64,000 nt of DNA, from assembly GCA_028714035.1 (NCBI GenBank), contig JAQTNA010000007.1:1-64000 (forward strand), read 5' to 3'. The first letter of the stretch is position 1, and every line of letters starts with the position of its first letter. The stretch is from Rhodocyclaceae bacterium (GTDB lineage: Bacteria; Pseudomonadota; Gammaproteobacteria; Burkholderiales; Rhodocyclaceae). The position numbers and the translations under genes are program-made. Below the pieces are notes generated by a model. It was not told where the DNA came from. It searched no databases and worked only from the letters and a program-made list of their open reading frames with translations. Positions 17,809 through 27,008 of this stretch are shown here, piece by piece.

Positions 17809-18417
17809 ATGCGTCAAGTGGTCCGGTCTTGGGCAAGTCTGTGGCGGTGCGCAACGGCGTTCTTCTGTCTGTTCGTGCTGCCGGGTGGCGCGGCGCTTGC
17901 CGCTGAACCCAGGGTAAGCGTCGCCGTAGGGCAAAGCGGCATGGTCTTCAGCATTGATGCGGTCGTGGATGTCCAGGTGCCATTGGCGACGGCGTGGGAA
18001 GTCATGACCGATTACGACCACATGACCACCCTGCTCGGAAATTTGACCGCCAGCAAGGTGAGTTCACGCAACGGAAATACCCTGGTTGTCCGGCAGGAGG
18101 GCGTCGCACGGTATGGCCTCTTCTCCTTTGCCTTCGAGTCGGAGCGGGAAATACGTCTGGAACCGATGAAGAGAATCCTCTCGAGAAACCTCTCCGGCTC
18201 CTTGAAGCGGATGGACAGCGAATCAGACTTTCTTCCTCTGGGCCAGGGGCTCCAGATCAAGTACCACGCCGAATTCGTGGCGGACTCGATGCTCGTGCGT
18301 CTGTTCGGCGCATCCTTTGTCCGGCATGAAGTGGAAGAGCAGTTTCAACTGCTGGCCAGGGAGATGGCGCGGCGCCATGCGCCAAGTCCAGCAGGGTTCT
18401 CGCCGCCGTCGGAATAG
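17809..18417 (+). CDS. Secreted SRPBCC/START-like domain protein
   Basis: 202 aa from ATG 17809, which has an AAAGGA ribosome site; the frame is open further upstream but without homology-like sequence. Signal peptide through GGAALAAEPR (cleavage about residue 32). The rest resembles the polyketide-cyclase/START-like SRPBCC fold: VDVQVPLATAWEVMTDYDHM near the start, a beta-rich middle, and a long C-terminal helix. Ligand unknown. It sits 41 bp after the phosphoethanolamine transferase and may be co-transcribed with it, suggesting a cell-envelope role. Confidence 0.7.
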   Translation: MRQVVRSWASLWRCATAFFCLFVLPGGAALAAEPRVSVAVGQSGMVFSIDAVVDVQVPLATAWEVMTDYDHMTTLLGNLTASKVSSRNGNTLVVRQEGVARYGLFSFAFESEREIRLEPMKRILSRNLSGSLKRMDSESDFLPLGQGLQIKYHAEFVADSMLVRLFGASFVRHEVEEQFQLLAREMARRHAPSPAGFSPPSE

Positions 18418-18476
18418 GGGGAATCCCCGGGGCGGGAATTTCGACAGGAATCCCCGCACTCCGCGTCAGCGGAAAC

Positions 18477-18650
18477 ATGAAAGCGGAAGAGCAAAAAGCC
18501 TTGATCGCCCATGGTATTTCGCGCATCGTCCGGCATGAATCTCTTTACGAGGCGCTAGCTGAACGGTTCGTACGAAAATTGTCGCTAGGTGCTACGCGGT
18601 GGATAAGCTGCCCGCTGGATCAGCGATTCCTCAGGTTTTTACTTGCATAA
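18477..18650 (+). CDS. Possible small ORF (57 aa), uncertain
   Basis: An ATG frame encoding MKAEEQKALIAHGISRIVRH and on to a TAA just before the MITE-like element. The first 30 residues have coding-like composition (amphipathic helix, RHESLYEALAER); the remainder does not. Weak AGCGGAA ribosome site. No family recognised. It may be a remnant interrupted by repeats rather than a functional gene. Confidence 0.25.
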   Translation: MKAEEQKALIAHGISRIVRHESLYEALAERFVRKLSLGATRWISCPLDQRFLRFLLA

Positions 18651-18663
18651 CAGTGATAATGGA

Positions 18664-18828
18664 ACCTGATTATCAAGATGACTCAGTGTGCCGTGAAATC
18701 CCCTCGCCCCGCGTGCGGGGAGAGGGTTAGGGTGAGGGGGAATTGACCTTCGAGCGCCCCTCACCCCGGCCCTCTCTCCCCTTCCGGGGGGCGAGGGAGG
18801 TAATACTGAGCATTCTTTATAATCAGGT
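18664..18828. mobile_element. 165-bp MITE-like element with TIRs and 6-bp target duplication
   Basis: Terminal inverted repeats of 24 nt: the left end reads ACCTGATTATCAAGATGAC and on to CTCAGT. The right end, read inverted, is ACCTGATTATAAAGAATGC to CTCAGT, four mismatches in all. It is flanked by the direct repeat AATGGA at 18658-18663 and 18829-18834. The interior is the dispersed CCCCTCGCCCC...GAGAGGGTTAGGGTGAGGGG palindrome family. It carries no reading frame. It lies immediately upstream of the 18838 gene, within a 420-bp spacer. Confidence 0.75.
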
Positions 18829-18837
18829 AATGGAATA

Positions 18838-19233
18838 ATGATGAGTCAAATACCAAGCCCGTTGCAGGTGCGTTACAACGACAAAGAAGCCGTTGGAAAC
18901 TGCCAGGTTGAATTCTATACAACGGGCAGCGCTGTTTTCAAAGGACTAACAGTGTTTGTACTGACGCTGGTGGCAGCGATTCTTTCCATTCTGCTCCCAG
19001 GGCTGCACTTCATCACTGTTCCACTGGGAGTGGTGGCATCCCCATTCATCGGGGGTTACGTCTTTTTCACCAGCAGAGATGCGGTTAAGCGGATAGATGG
19101 GGAATTCCTCTGTCCAAAATGTCTGGCGGCTAATCATGTGACCTTCCGAGGCCGCCCCCCCTACCACTACAATTGTGTTCAATGCCAGAGCGGCCTTCAG
19201 ATCACACCGTTGCTCCAGGAGTCTGCGCGGTAG
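18838..19233 (+). CDS. Small membrane protein with C-terminal zinc ribbon, function unknown
   Basis: 131 aa. Two hydrophobic segments (about residues 34-54 and 57-76) are followed by a cytoplasmic tail with CPKC (residues about 92-95) and CVQC (about 112-115), a zinc-ribbon-like pair. No known family recognised. The start codon lies 9 nt beyond the MITE-like element, so the native promoter was probably displaced or replaced. A weak CAGG ribosome site comes from the element's right terminal repeat. Confidence 0.6.
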   Translation: MMSQIPSPLQVRYNDKEAVGNCQVEFYTTGSAVFKGLTVFVLTLVAAILSILLPGLHFITVPLGVVASPFIGGYVFFTSRDAVKRIDGEFLCPKCLAANHVTFRGRPPYHYNCVQCQSGLQITPLLQESAR

Positions 19234-19322
19234 ATAGAGGTGGCCCCGGGAAATCGGACTGATGACACGCTGACCGCCGTGTGCGCACGGAGCTGCCGTG
19301 CCCAACTGGGATGACCGTTTCT

Positions 19323-21386
19323 TCAGCCGGTTGGGTCGGAAGGTTGTGTAGGCGCGCCCGGGTATTCGGGCATCCAGATTGTGGCGGTAGTGCCTTGGCC
19401 CAGGGCGCTTTGAATCTCGATCCGGCCAAAATGGAGATCCACAATTTCCTTCACAATACTCATGCCCAGCCCGGTGCCGGGAATCTTGCCGGAGGTGTCC
19501 GCGCGGTAGAAACGCTCGAACACCCTGGCCAGCTGGTCGGGACTCATGCCCATACCTGCGTCCTGGATCGTCAGTGCCACCATGGGGGCGTCCTGATGCG
19601 CGCCCCGGCGATACCCGATGCTGACTGGCCCGCCCTGGGGTGAGTATTTGTAGGCATTGGAAATAAGGTTGGTGATCGCCTGCAGCATCTTCTTCTTGTC
19701 GGCATAGATACGCATGGGAGTGGCCGGCGGCATTACGTGGGGATGGTCGCGCCCCGCCGGAGGCATGTACCCGGCCAGCGCGGCCTTGACCACATCCTCG
19801 AAGTTCAGGGGGGCGAATACGAAATCCTTGCCCCGCCGGGACTCGATGCGGGACAGATCCAGCAATTCGTTGATGATGGATGTCAGAAGGCCGGATTGGT
19901 TGTATATGGTTTGCAACAGTTCCTTCTGGGTGTGCGGGTCAAACGCCTGAGTGAGAAGAAGCTCCGAGAATCCGTAGATGCTGGCCATGGGTGTTCGCAA
20001 TTCATGGGCCGCCGTGGATAGAAACTCGCTCTTCATCCGGTCTACTTCAGCCTCGTGCGTGACGTCCCGGAAGTACAGAATCTGGGACACGGTTTCGGTA
20101 TTGCTGAGGCACACGCCGACTTCCAGAATCGGGTGGCCGGGCGTCACCATCTCGACCAAGAGCCTGTGGGGACTGTCCCGTTGCTCGCCGGTATCGTCGG
20201 CCTGAGTGCTCAATTCGGTGCGCAGCATCGCGACGCTGGGAAAGCCCGCCTTGTTGGCGCAGGCGGCCGTGAGCTTCGTCACCAACGTACTCTCATCCAG
20301 GCCAATGATCGCGTCTTCACTCAGGCCGGTCATGAGTGTGAAGGCTGGACTGGCGTACTTGACTCGGCGGGCAGAATTAAAAGACACGAAACCGTCGGGA
20401 CTGAGGGCGAGAATCTCGTGCAGTTGCTGCTTGGCTTCTTCGGCCGTGGAGAGGGAGCGCAGGAGCAGGAAGAAGAGCGCCGAGGCGAGGAGCGATGCGG
20501 CCGTTGCCGCCGAAAGGATTATCTTGCGATTTACCTCGTAGGGTTCGAGGATGTCGCTCAGGGCTTCACCGATGATAAAAGTCATGCCGTATTCCGGCAT
20601 CCGGCGATAGCCCCAGATACGTTCCGTTCCATCCACCGTGGCTACCGAACGATAATTGCCGGAGACGGGCGCTTTCTCGCCCAGAAAAGGGCGATCCTTG
20701 ATGACGACGCCAATGGCGCCACCGGTGATGGGGTAGCGCGCCATGATTTCACCCGTACTTCTTACTACCGTCAGGGCGCTTCCTTTGCGAATGCGCAGGT
20801 TCTCCGCAAAGTAGGCGAACTGGTCCGGGTTGACTGAAACCACCTCCACGCCATCGAACTGGCCATTTTTTAGTATGGGCCGGGTCACCTGGATGGACCA
20901 CTTGTTTGAAATCTTGCCCAGGACGGGCCGACTGATGAACAGGCGGTCGGCGTTGCCGCTTTCCTCGTGAATCCGGAAATGCTCACGCTTGCTCAGGTCC
21001 ACACGATCAGTAGGCCTGGCCAGATTGGAAAACGCCAGAAGGCCATTCCGATCAATGACGGATACCTGGAAGGTCAGGTCGTCTATGTTTTCCTGGGAAC
21101 GCTTGACGATGGTCGAGAAAGCGTGCCAGTCGCCCGTCCAATGGGTGCGTGTGTCGAGAATGAATTCGTTAATGCGTTTGAACGCTGACCGGGAATACTC
21201 CGCGAAAACATGGGCCTGGACGGCGGTGCGAACTTCGGCCTCGCGCAGGGCGGTGTTGCGGCTGCGGTATAACTCGTAGGCGGCGACGCTCCAGATGCCG
21301 ATCAGGCTTAGCACGAGAACGGCGACGATCTGAAGTGTGAGCTTCCGTCCGGGCTGTTTCAGGAGGTGCAAGTCGGGGCGTTTCAC
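19323..21386 (-). CDS. Membrane sensor histidine kinase (Cache-PAS-HisKA-HATPase)
   Basis: 687 aa; GTG start at 21386 with a GGAG site 6 nt upstream. An N-terminal membrane helix (about 17-38) is followed by a periplasmic dCACHE-like sensor (about 45-290) and a second helix (about 295-315). Next come a PAS domain (SPDGFVSFNSARRVKYASPAF), HisKA with AAHELRTPMASIYGFSELLL, and HATPase with NLISNAYKYSP and GTGLGMSIVKEIV. The PAS-to-C-terminus part is strikingly similar to that of the MASE1 kinase at 22834-26676. Follows an HTH-receiver gene by 44 bp, probably in one operon. Confidence 0.88.
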   Translation of the reverse strand: MKRPDLHLLKQPGRKLTLQIVAVLVLSLIGIWSVAAYELYRSRNTALREAEVRTAVQAHVFAEYSRSAFKRINEFILDTRTHWTGDWHAFSTIVKRSQENIDDLTFQVSVIDRNGLLAFSNLARPTDRVDLSKREHFRIHEESGNADRLFISRPVLGKISNKWSIQVTRPILKNGQFDGVEVVSVNPDQFAYFAENLRIRKGSALTVVRSTGEIMARYPITGGAIGVVIKDRPFLGEKAPVSGNYRSVATVDGTERIWGYRRMPEYGMTFIIGEALSDILEPYEVNRKIILSAATAASLLASALFFLLLRSLSTAEEAKQQLHEILALSPDGFVSFNSARRVKYASPAFTLMTGLSEDAIIGLDESTLVTKLTAACANKAGFPSVAMLRTELSTQADDTGEQRDSPHRLLVEMVTPGHPILEVGVCLSNTETVSQILYFRDVTHEAEVDRMKSEFLSTAAHELRTPMASIYGFSELLLTQAFDPHTQKELLQTIYNQSGLLTSIINELLDLSRIESRRGKDFVFAPLNFEDVVKAALAGYMPPAGRDHPHVMPPATPMRIYADKKKMLQAITNLISNAYKYSPQGGPVSIGYRRGAHQDAPMVALTIQDAGMGMSPDQLARVFERFYRADTSGKIPGTGLGMSIVKEIVDLHFGRIEIQSALGQGTTATIWMPEYPGAPTQPSDPTG

Positions 21387-21430
21387 AAGGATCTCCGGGC
21401 GGTCGGGTCGCCTAGCGCGGGCCCCACCCG

Positions 21431-22066
21431 TCAGGCGAGGGAAAGTTCAGCGCGCCGGGCCAGCATGGACTCGATAATCTGCTTGAGTTCGTTGAAGGGA
21501 ACAGGCTTGGGAAGAAGCCGGACGCTCTGTGGCAGGCCGCCACGGTCGGCCACTTCGGCCGGCGACATGCCTGACACTATCACGATCTCCATCCCTTCCC
21601 GGAAGGACGAAGCCGTGAGGGTGCGTACCATCTGAAGCCCATCCATTCCGGGCATACGCAAATCCGAAATCATCAGATCAGGTTGCTCCCGACCGATGAG
21701 AATCAAGGCGTCATAGCCGTTTGACGCGGTGGTGACCCGGACCGGAAGATTCCATGCCGCGATACGCATGCGATAGAGCTTCAGCAGGATGTTGTCATCC
21801 TCCACCACCAGTATCCGCAGTTCGTTCTGTTCATCCAGGAGCGGACTATCCGATATACGCGGCGCGGGAGCGTCCTTGCTGTTTGCCAGCTTCTCCACTG
21901 ATGCCAGGCTGATGCGACGATGCCCCCCCTCGGTCTTCCATGCCTCCAGAATGCCGCTGTCCACCCAGAGCTGCGCGGTCCGCAGGGCGATGCCCAACCT
22001 GTTTGCCGCTTCGCGGGTCGTACAGAATTGCCGAGAATGGGACGATCCATCGCCGTACTCTTCCAT
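21431..22066 (-). CDS. Response regulator with N-terminal MerR/excisionase-type HTH
   Basis: 211 aa from ATG 22066; a TTG at 22087 is a poorer alternative. The N-terminal part, CTTREAANRLGIALRTAQLWVDSG and on to EGGHRRIS (residues about 15-60), is a HTH_17/MerR-like winged helix. The C-terminal receiver (about 82-205) has the phospho-acceptor in LMISDLRMPGMDGL and the conserved Lys in LLPKPVPF. DNA-binding first and receiver second is the reverse of the usual order. Likely the partner of the kinase encoded just downstream, and possibly of the paralogous kinase too. Confidence 0.82.
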   Translation of the reverse strand: MEEYGDGSSHSRQFCTTREAANRLGIALRTAQLWVDSGILEAWKTEGGHRRISLASVEKLANSKDAPAPRISDSPLLDEQNELRILVVEDDNILLKLYRMRIAAWNLPVRVTTASNGYDALILIGREQPDLMISDLRMPGMDGLQMVRTLTASSFREGMEIVIVSGMSPAEVADRGGLPQSVRLLPKPVPFNELKQIIESMLARRAELSLA

Positions 22067-22272
22067 GGAATTTCCGCCTTTAGCCAAATTAAAATTCGAT
22101 GAATATTATCATTTCGGCGCGCATGTTTGTATCTGTTTCGTTCACATTGTCGTGTTTTTGCAGCGATTTCCGGTTGCCGCCCCGCCTGGCGTGGCCCCGG
22201 TCGGGGATTCAGACCGCATGAGATACCCCGCGGTCACGGCGTTTTTTCTCGGCTGGGCGGGTGCCGGAGAGA

Positions 22273-22320
22273 AAAGTGATGAAAGTGTACTAAAGTGATA
22301 AAAATGTGTATATTTATCAC
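22273..22320. promoter_or_regulatory. Operator-like repeats in the divergent regulator intergenic region
   Basis: Three AAAGTGWW direct repeats begin at 22273, 22282 and 22292. They overlap an inverted repeat, GTGATAAA (22295-22302) with TTTATCAC (22313-22320). The region is AT-rich against a GC-rich background and sits between the HTH-receiver gene and the divergent receiver gene at 22411. It could be an operator for the HTH-receiver protein. Confidence 0.5.
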
Positions 22321-22410
22321 ATCGAGAGGGCGCGGGACCAATCGGTCGGAAATATCAATCGGGTCGACAACCCGATTCAACTCCCATATCTGTGTTGAAG
22401 GAGAAAAAGC

Positions 22411-22776
22411 ATGGGCCAGAAAGTTCTGATTGTGGATGATCACGCGGACATTCGCCGCCTGGTGCGTCTGACCTTGGGCAAGAGCTATGAAGTCTTCGAG
22501 GCGGAGGATGGTGTCACGGCGCTTGAAACCGCTCAGCGCGAACGGCCTGCGGTAGTGGTTCTGGACGTGATGATGCCGGGTGCCCTGGATGGATTCCAGG
22601 TACTCAAGGCAATCAAGAGCGACCCCGATCTGAAGAGCACGAAAGTGATCATGGCCACGGCGCGAGGCCAATTCGAGGACTACAAGACCGGAAAATCCAT
22701 GGGGGCGGATGAATACGTCATCAAGCCATTCAGCCCCATACGTCTCGCCGGCATGATAAAGGAATTTGTTGGCTGA
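22411..22776 (+). CDS. Single-domain response regulator (CheY-like)
   Basis: 121 aa receiver only. The acidic pair is in VLIVDDHADIR, the phosphorylation Asp in VVVLDVMMPG (about residue 53), and the conserved Lys in YVIKPFSP. Good AAGGAG ribosome site 9 nt before ATG. With no output domain, it probably relays phosphate or acts by protein contact. Lies 57 bp upstream of the large MASE1 kinase in the same direction. Confidence 0.9.
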   Translation: MGQKVLIVDDHADIRRLVRLTLGKSYEVFEAEDGVTALETAQRERPAVVVLDVMMPGALDGFQVLKAIKSDPDLKSTKVIMATARGQFEDYKTGKSMGADEYVIKPFSPIRLAGMIKEFVG

Positions 22777-22833
22777 TCAACGTTCTGCGTACGGCGGCTC
22801 CATGCACCTCCGTACGCAACCAGGCCGCTACGA

Positions 22834-25800
22834 ATGAGCCGAATGATCCACCCTTTGCGCTTCACCGCCTGCATGCGCGCGCTGTTGCTGCCGCTATCCA
22901 TCGTCGCTGCCTTTGTCTTCACGGGAAAAGTCGGCCTGATGTTCGCTCACGGCGAAGGCTATGATGCCAGCGGCCTGTTCCCGCCGGCCGGTATCGCTCT
23001 GGCCTGTGCCCTGGTCTATGGGAAACGTGCCTGGCCCTGGATATTCCTTGGCTCCTTACTCCTCAATATTTCGACGGGGTTTTCGTCCCTCTCGGTCACG
23101 ATCCTGGGGCTGGCAGTCGCTCTGGGCTTGGCCGGCGCATCCTTGCTACAGGCTACGATCGGCGCCTGGATTTTCCGGAATACCATCGGCTACCCTCTGG
23201 TGCTGACATCCGGCTGGCTGGTGAGCCGCTTCATATTTTCGACTCTAGCCGCCTGTCTGGTGAGCGCATCCCTCTCCCTCGGCATCCTGATGGCTGCTGG
23301 CCGTGCGTCACTGGAGACATTACCCTTTTCGTGGCTCACCTGGTATGTGGGGGACAGCCTGGGTGTCATTCTGGCACTGCCGCTGACCATGACCCTCATC
23401 GGCGAACCGCGAATACTCTGGCGCTCATCGCGACTAAAGCTTTGGGCGTTGATCGGTTTCGGCCTGATCGTTCTGGGTGCCCTGACTCACCGCGTCAATG
23501 TCTGGGAGAAGGAACAGGCATTGGCTGAGTTCCGGGTGCAATCCCAGCAAATCGGCGACCTGCTCCTGTACCGTCTGACAGAACAGGAATTCCTCGTGAG
23601 CCAGTTGGCGGCCTTGATGGCGGGCACGACCCCGATTTCCCGCCAGGAGTTTTCCCGCATCGCCAGCAATGCGCGCGCCCATTTCAAGGCATCCATCCAG
23701 GCCATCGAATGGGCACCCAGGATTGAGAATTCGGGGCGAACCGCCTTTGAACTCCGTCAGCAGCAGGATTTCCCGAAATTTGTCATCCAGGAGCGTAACG
23801 CCACCGGCAATCCTGTCGTGGCGGCGAGCCGATCGGACTACCTGCCCGTAAGCTACGTGGAGCCCGTCTCCGGTAACGAAGTGGCTGTCGGTTTCGATCT
23901 TGCTTCCAACTCATCCCGTAGAATCACCATAGAGGCGGCGCGCCGGACGGCTGCTCCGGTAGCTACGCCGCCCTTGAAATTGGTGCAGGAGCGCGGAAGT
24001 CAGCAAGGCTTGCTGCTGGTGAATTGGGTTCCGGGAGGCGCGAACGGCCCCGGCCTGACGCTGGTGGTACTCAGACTGTCGGATTTCATAAACGGGGTCG
24101 TCGCCGACAGCGACCCGCATTCCATGGTGCGTTTGGTGGATGCCGATGCGGGCAATGCCGTTCTCCACGACGGTTTTCGGGGCACCCGGCCCGGAATGTG
24201 GACGGAGCGCCAATTCAACTTCGGTGGCCGACACTACACCCTTCAGATCGCGCCCACCACCACGTACCTGACGGTACATCGCGCTTGGCAAAGCTGGTGG
24301 CTGTTGGCCGGTGGTTTGAGTTTGCTGGGCATGCTATCCATCTCTTTCCTCTTGCTCTCTGCCCACGCCGTCCGAATGGAAGAGATGGTCACGGAACGCA
24401 CCCTGGACCTGGATTCGGCGCGTCGCTCTGCGGAACAGGCAAGCAATCTGCTACGGGAAGCGGTGGAAAGCATCGCCCAGGGGTTTTCCATCTACGACCC
24501 CGATGACAGGCTGGTCTTGTGCAACGACGCCTACCTGGATTTCCACGGCACCAACCGGGATGAAATGCGCTTCGGCATCACCTTCGAGGAGTTCTCCCGT
24601 TGTACTGCCCAGTCGGGTCAGTACGAAGCCGCGAAGGGGCGCGTGGAAGAATGGGTCGCCGAGCGGGTTGAACAGCATCGGCGCGCCGGCGGTGAGGTCA
24701 TCCAGCAACAACTGGCCAATGGCCACTGGCTCATGATCCTGGAGTATCGGACACCGAGCGGCTATATCGCGGCAAATCACATTGATATCACGGCCCTGAA
24801 GATGGTGACCGAGGAACTGCGTCAGCGAGAACTGTACCTGCGCGCCGTAATAGATAACCTCCCTTTCATGTTCTGGCTCAAGGATACCGATAGCCGCTTT
24901 CTGGCGGTCAATACCCATTTCTCCGATGCGTGCGGGCTGAGCGCGCCGGAACAGATGATTGGCCGTACCGACCTGGATATCTGGCCCCGGGCCCTTGCCG
25001 AGCAATACCGGGCGGACGACCGGAAGGTCATGGAGGGCCGGAGCGAGAAGTCTTTGGAGGAACCCATCGAAACAAATGGCCGTCGGCACTGGATTGAAAC
25101 CTTCAAGAAGCCGGTGGTGGCGGATGACGGGAAGATGCTCGGCATCGTGGGCTTCGCCCGGGACATTACTGAACGCAAGGAAATGGAAGAGGCCCTCGCC
25201 GAGAGCCGGGAGCGCTGGGAACTGGCGGTGGCGGGCGCCAATGACGGCATCTGGGACTGGAACCCGGTGACGGGAGAAGCCTATTTCTCGCCGCGCTGGA
25301 AGGCCATGCTCGGCTATGCGGATGACGAAATATCCGCCCATTTCGATGAATGGAAGAGCCGGATTCATCCGGAAGATGCTGCTCGCGTCATGCTTGATCT
25401 ACGCGGCCACATGACGGGTGAAACTGGCAATTTCCAGTGCGAGTTCCGCATGCGTTGCCGGGACGGGCGATACAAGTGGATCCTGTCTAGAGGCCGCGCC
25501 CTGCTGGACGGCCAGGGCAAGCCCGTGCGGGTGACCGGCTCCAGCACCGATACCACCGCCAGGCATGACGCGGAGGCGCGCATCAGTGATCGGAACGAAC
25601 AACTGAATGCCATCTTTTCCGTGAGTCCCGACGGCTTCGTGTCCTTTGACCGGAATCATCGGGTCAAGTATGTCAGTCCAGCTTTCCTGCGCCTGACGGC
25701 CCTGAACGAGGCCTCGGTGGTCGGCCTGGGCGAGGAAGAGTTCTCCAAACGCTTGCGACGGATTTGCCTTCCCCACGCAAGTTTCCGGGGTATAGAACAT

Positions 25801-26676
25801 CTGCGCCATGCCGGGGATCAACAGGTCGGCCGGGAATTGATAGAGCTTTCCGCACCCTGCCACCGAGTGCTGGAGATCGGCTTGCGACAAAGCGACGCGG
25901 AAACCGTTTCCCAGATCCTCTATTTCCGTGATGTCACCCACGAAACGGAGGTGGATCGAATGAAAAGCGAGTTCCTGGCCACGGCGGCCCACGAGCTGCG
26001 TACACCGATGGCGAGCATCTTCGGGTTTTCGGAACTGCTCCTGTGCCAGGAATTCGACGAGGAAACGCGGAGGGAGCTGGTGGAGACCATTCACCGCCAG
26101 TCGGGCCTGATCACGGCCATCGTGAACGAGCTCCTGGATTTGGCACGCATCGAGGCCAGGCGCGGCAAGGATTTCATGTTTGAACCCTTGTCCCTTGGAA
26201 ACCTGGTGGAAGTGGCTGCGGGGCTTTACAAGGTGCCGCCGGGCCGCAATCCTCCCCTGATCCACGCGCCGGATGTTTCCCTGCACATCATGGCGGACAG
26301 CATCAAGACCCAGCAGGCAGTCACCAATCTGATTTCCAATGCTTACAAGTATTCCCCCGCGGGCGGTGACGTGAGCATTCGCTTCGTGACGCGGCAGGAG
26401 GGGGCGCGAGCCCTGGCGGGCATCGAGATCAGCGATCAGGGCATCGGCATGACTCCGGCTCAGGTCGCCCACGTCTTCGAGCGCTTCTACAGGGCGGACA
26501 CCTCCGGAAAGATTCCCGGGACCGGCCTGGGCATGAGTATCGTCAAGGAAATCGTGGAGATCCAGAACGGCCACGTGGACGTTCAAAGTACCCTGGGGCA
26601 AGGGACGACGGTCACGATCTGGCTGCCTCTCGGCACTTTGACGGACGACATCTCAAACCCGGAGCAGGCATCATGA
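22834..26676 (+). CDS. Multi-sensor histidine kinase (MASE1-CHASE-multiple PAS-HisKA-HATPase)
   Basis: 1280 aa. An N-terminal MASE1-like block of about eight membrane helices (residues 1-215) is followed by a CHASE-type extracytoplasmic domain (about 235-480) bounded by helices. At least four PAS modules follow (from about 540 to 1035; for example AVIDNLPFMFWLKDTDSRFLAVN and SPDGFVSFDRNHRVKYVSPAF). HisKA has AAHELRTPMASIFGFSELLL (about 1053) and HATPase has NLISNAYKYSPAGG. The last PAS plus catalytic half is closely related to the kinase at 19323-21386. Its stop overlaps the next gene by ATGA. Confidence 0.88.
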   Translation: MSRMIHPLRFTACMRALLLPLSIVAAFVFTGKVGLMFAHGEGYDASGLFPPAGIALACALVYGKRAWPWIFLGSLLLNISTGFSSLSVTILGLAVALGLAGASLLQATIGAWIFRNTIGYPLVLTSGWLVSRFIFSTLAACLVSASLSLGILMAAGRASLETLPFSWLTWYVGDSLGVILALPLTMTLIGEPRILWRSSRLKLWALIGFGLIVLGALTHRVNVWEKEQALAEFRVQSQQIGDLLLYRLTEQEFLVSQLAALMAGTTPISRQEFSRIASNARAHFKASIQAIEWAPRIENSGRTAFELRQQQDFPKFVIQERNATGNPVVAASRSDYLPVSYVEPVSGNEVAVGFDLASNSSRRITIEAARRTAAPVATPPLKLVQERGSQQGLLLVNWVPGGANGPGLTLVVLRLSDFINGVVADSDPHSMVRLVDADAGNAVLHDGFRGTRPGMWTERQFNFGGRHYTLQIAPTTTYLTVHRAWQSWWLLAGGLSLLGMLSISFLLLSAHAVRMEEMVTERTLDLDSARRSAEQASNLLREAVESIAQGFSIYDPDDRLVLCNDAYLDFHGTNRDEMRFGITFEEFSRCTAQSGQYEAAKGRVEEWVAERVEQHRRAGGEVIQQQLANGHWLMILEYRTPSGYIAANHIDITALKMVTEELRQRELYLRAVIDNLPFMFWLKDTDSRFLAVNTHFSDACGLSAPEQMIGRTDLDIWPRALAEQYRADDRKVMEGRSEKSLEEPIETNGRRHWIETFKKPVVADDGKMLGIVGFARDITERKEMEEALAESRERWELAVAGANDGIWDWNPVTGEAYFSPRWKAMLGYADDEISAHFDEWKSRIHPEDAARVMLDLRGHMTGETGNFQCEFRMRCRDGRYKWILSRGRALLDGQGKPVRVTGSSTDTTARHDAEARISDRNEQLNAIFSVSPDGFVSFDRNHRVKYVSPAFLRLTALNEASVVGLGEEEFSKRLRRICLPHASFRGIEHLRHAGDQQVGRELIELSAPCHRVLEIGLRQSDAETVSQILYFRDVTHETEVDRMKSEFLATAAHELRTPMASIFGFSELLLCQEFDEETRRELVETIHRQSGLITAIVNELLDLARIEARRGKDFMFEPLSLGNLVEVAAGLYKVPPGRNPPLIHAPDVSLHIMADSIKTQQAVTNLISNAYKYSPAGGDVSIRFVTRQEGARALAGIEISDQGIGMTPAQVAHVFERFYRADTSGKIPGTGLGMSIVKEIVEIQNGHVDVQSTLGQGTTVTIWLPLGTLTDDISNPEQAS

Positions 26677-27008
26677 GCCGATCGCGCTTCCGTACTCGCT
26701 ACCTGCCTCTCCATGAGGCTGCTCCAGGAATGATCCTGGCCGAACCCGTTCAGAGCGTCAAGAACCGCCTCCTGGTCTACAGCGTGGCTGCCGGACTGGT
26801 ACTCACGGAGGAGAGCATCGCCCAGTTTGAGGTTCATGGCATCCAGTTCATTGCGGTACAGGAGGAAGATTTTCGCAAGGACGAGGAAGTGGCTGTCGAG
26901 GTCGCACTGGCCGCTCGCCGGGCCATCCAGATATTTGCCGATGCCGACCTCACCGACCCGGTCATGGCCAGCTTTTTTGACCAGATTCTTTTGTATCGGA
27001 CATTGTGA
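26673..27008 (+). CDS. Small protein resembling the N-terminal module of HD-GYP/DUF3391 proteins
   Basis: 111 aa. Overlaps the upstream kinase stop (ATGA) and the downstream HDOD start (TGATG), so the three are translationally coupled. Sequence features such as EAAPGMILAEPV, GLVLTEESIAQFEVHGIQFIAV resemble the beta-rich module that usually precedes HD-type phosphodiesterase domains. Here it stands alone. It may be a split-off regulatory subunit for the HDOD protein. Function not established. Confidence 0.6.
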   Translation: MSRSRFRTRYLPLHEAAPGMILAEPVQSVKNRLLVYSVAAGLVLTEESIAQFEVHGIQFIAVQEEDFRKDEEVAVEVALAARRAIQIFADADLTDPVMASFFDQILLYRTL

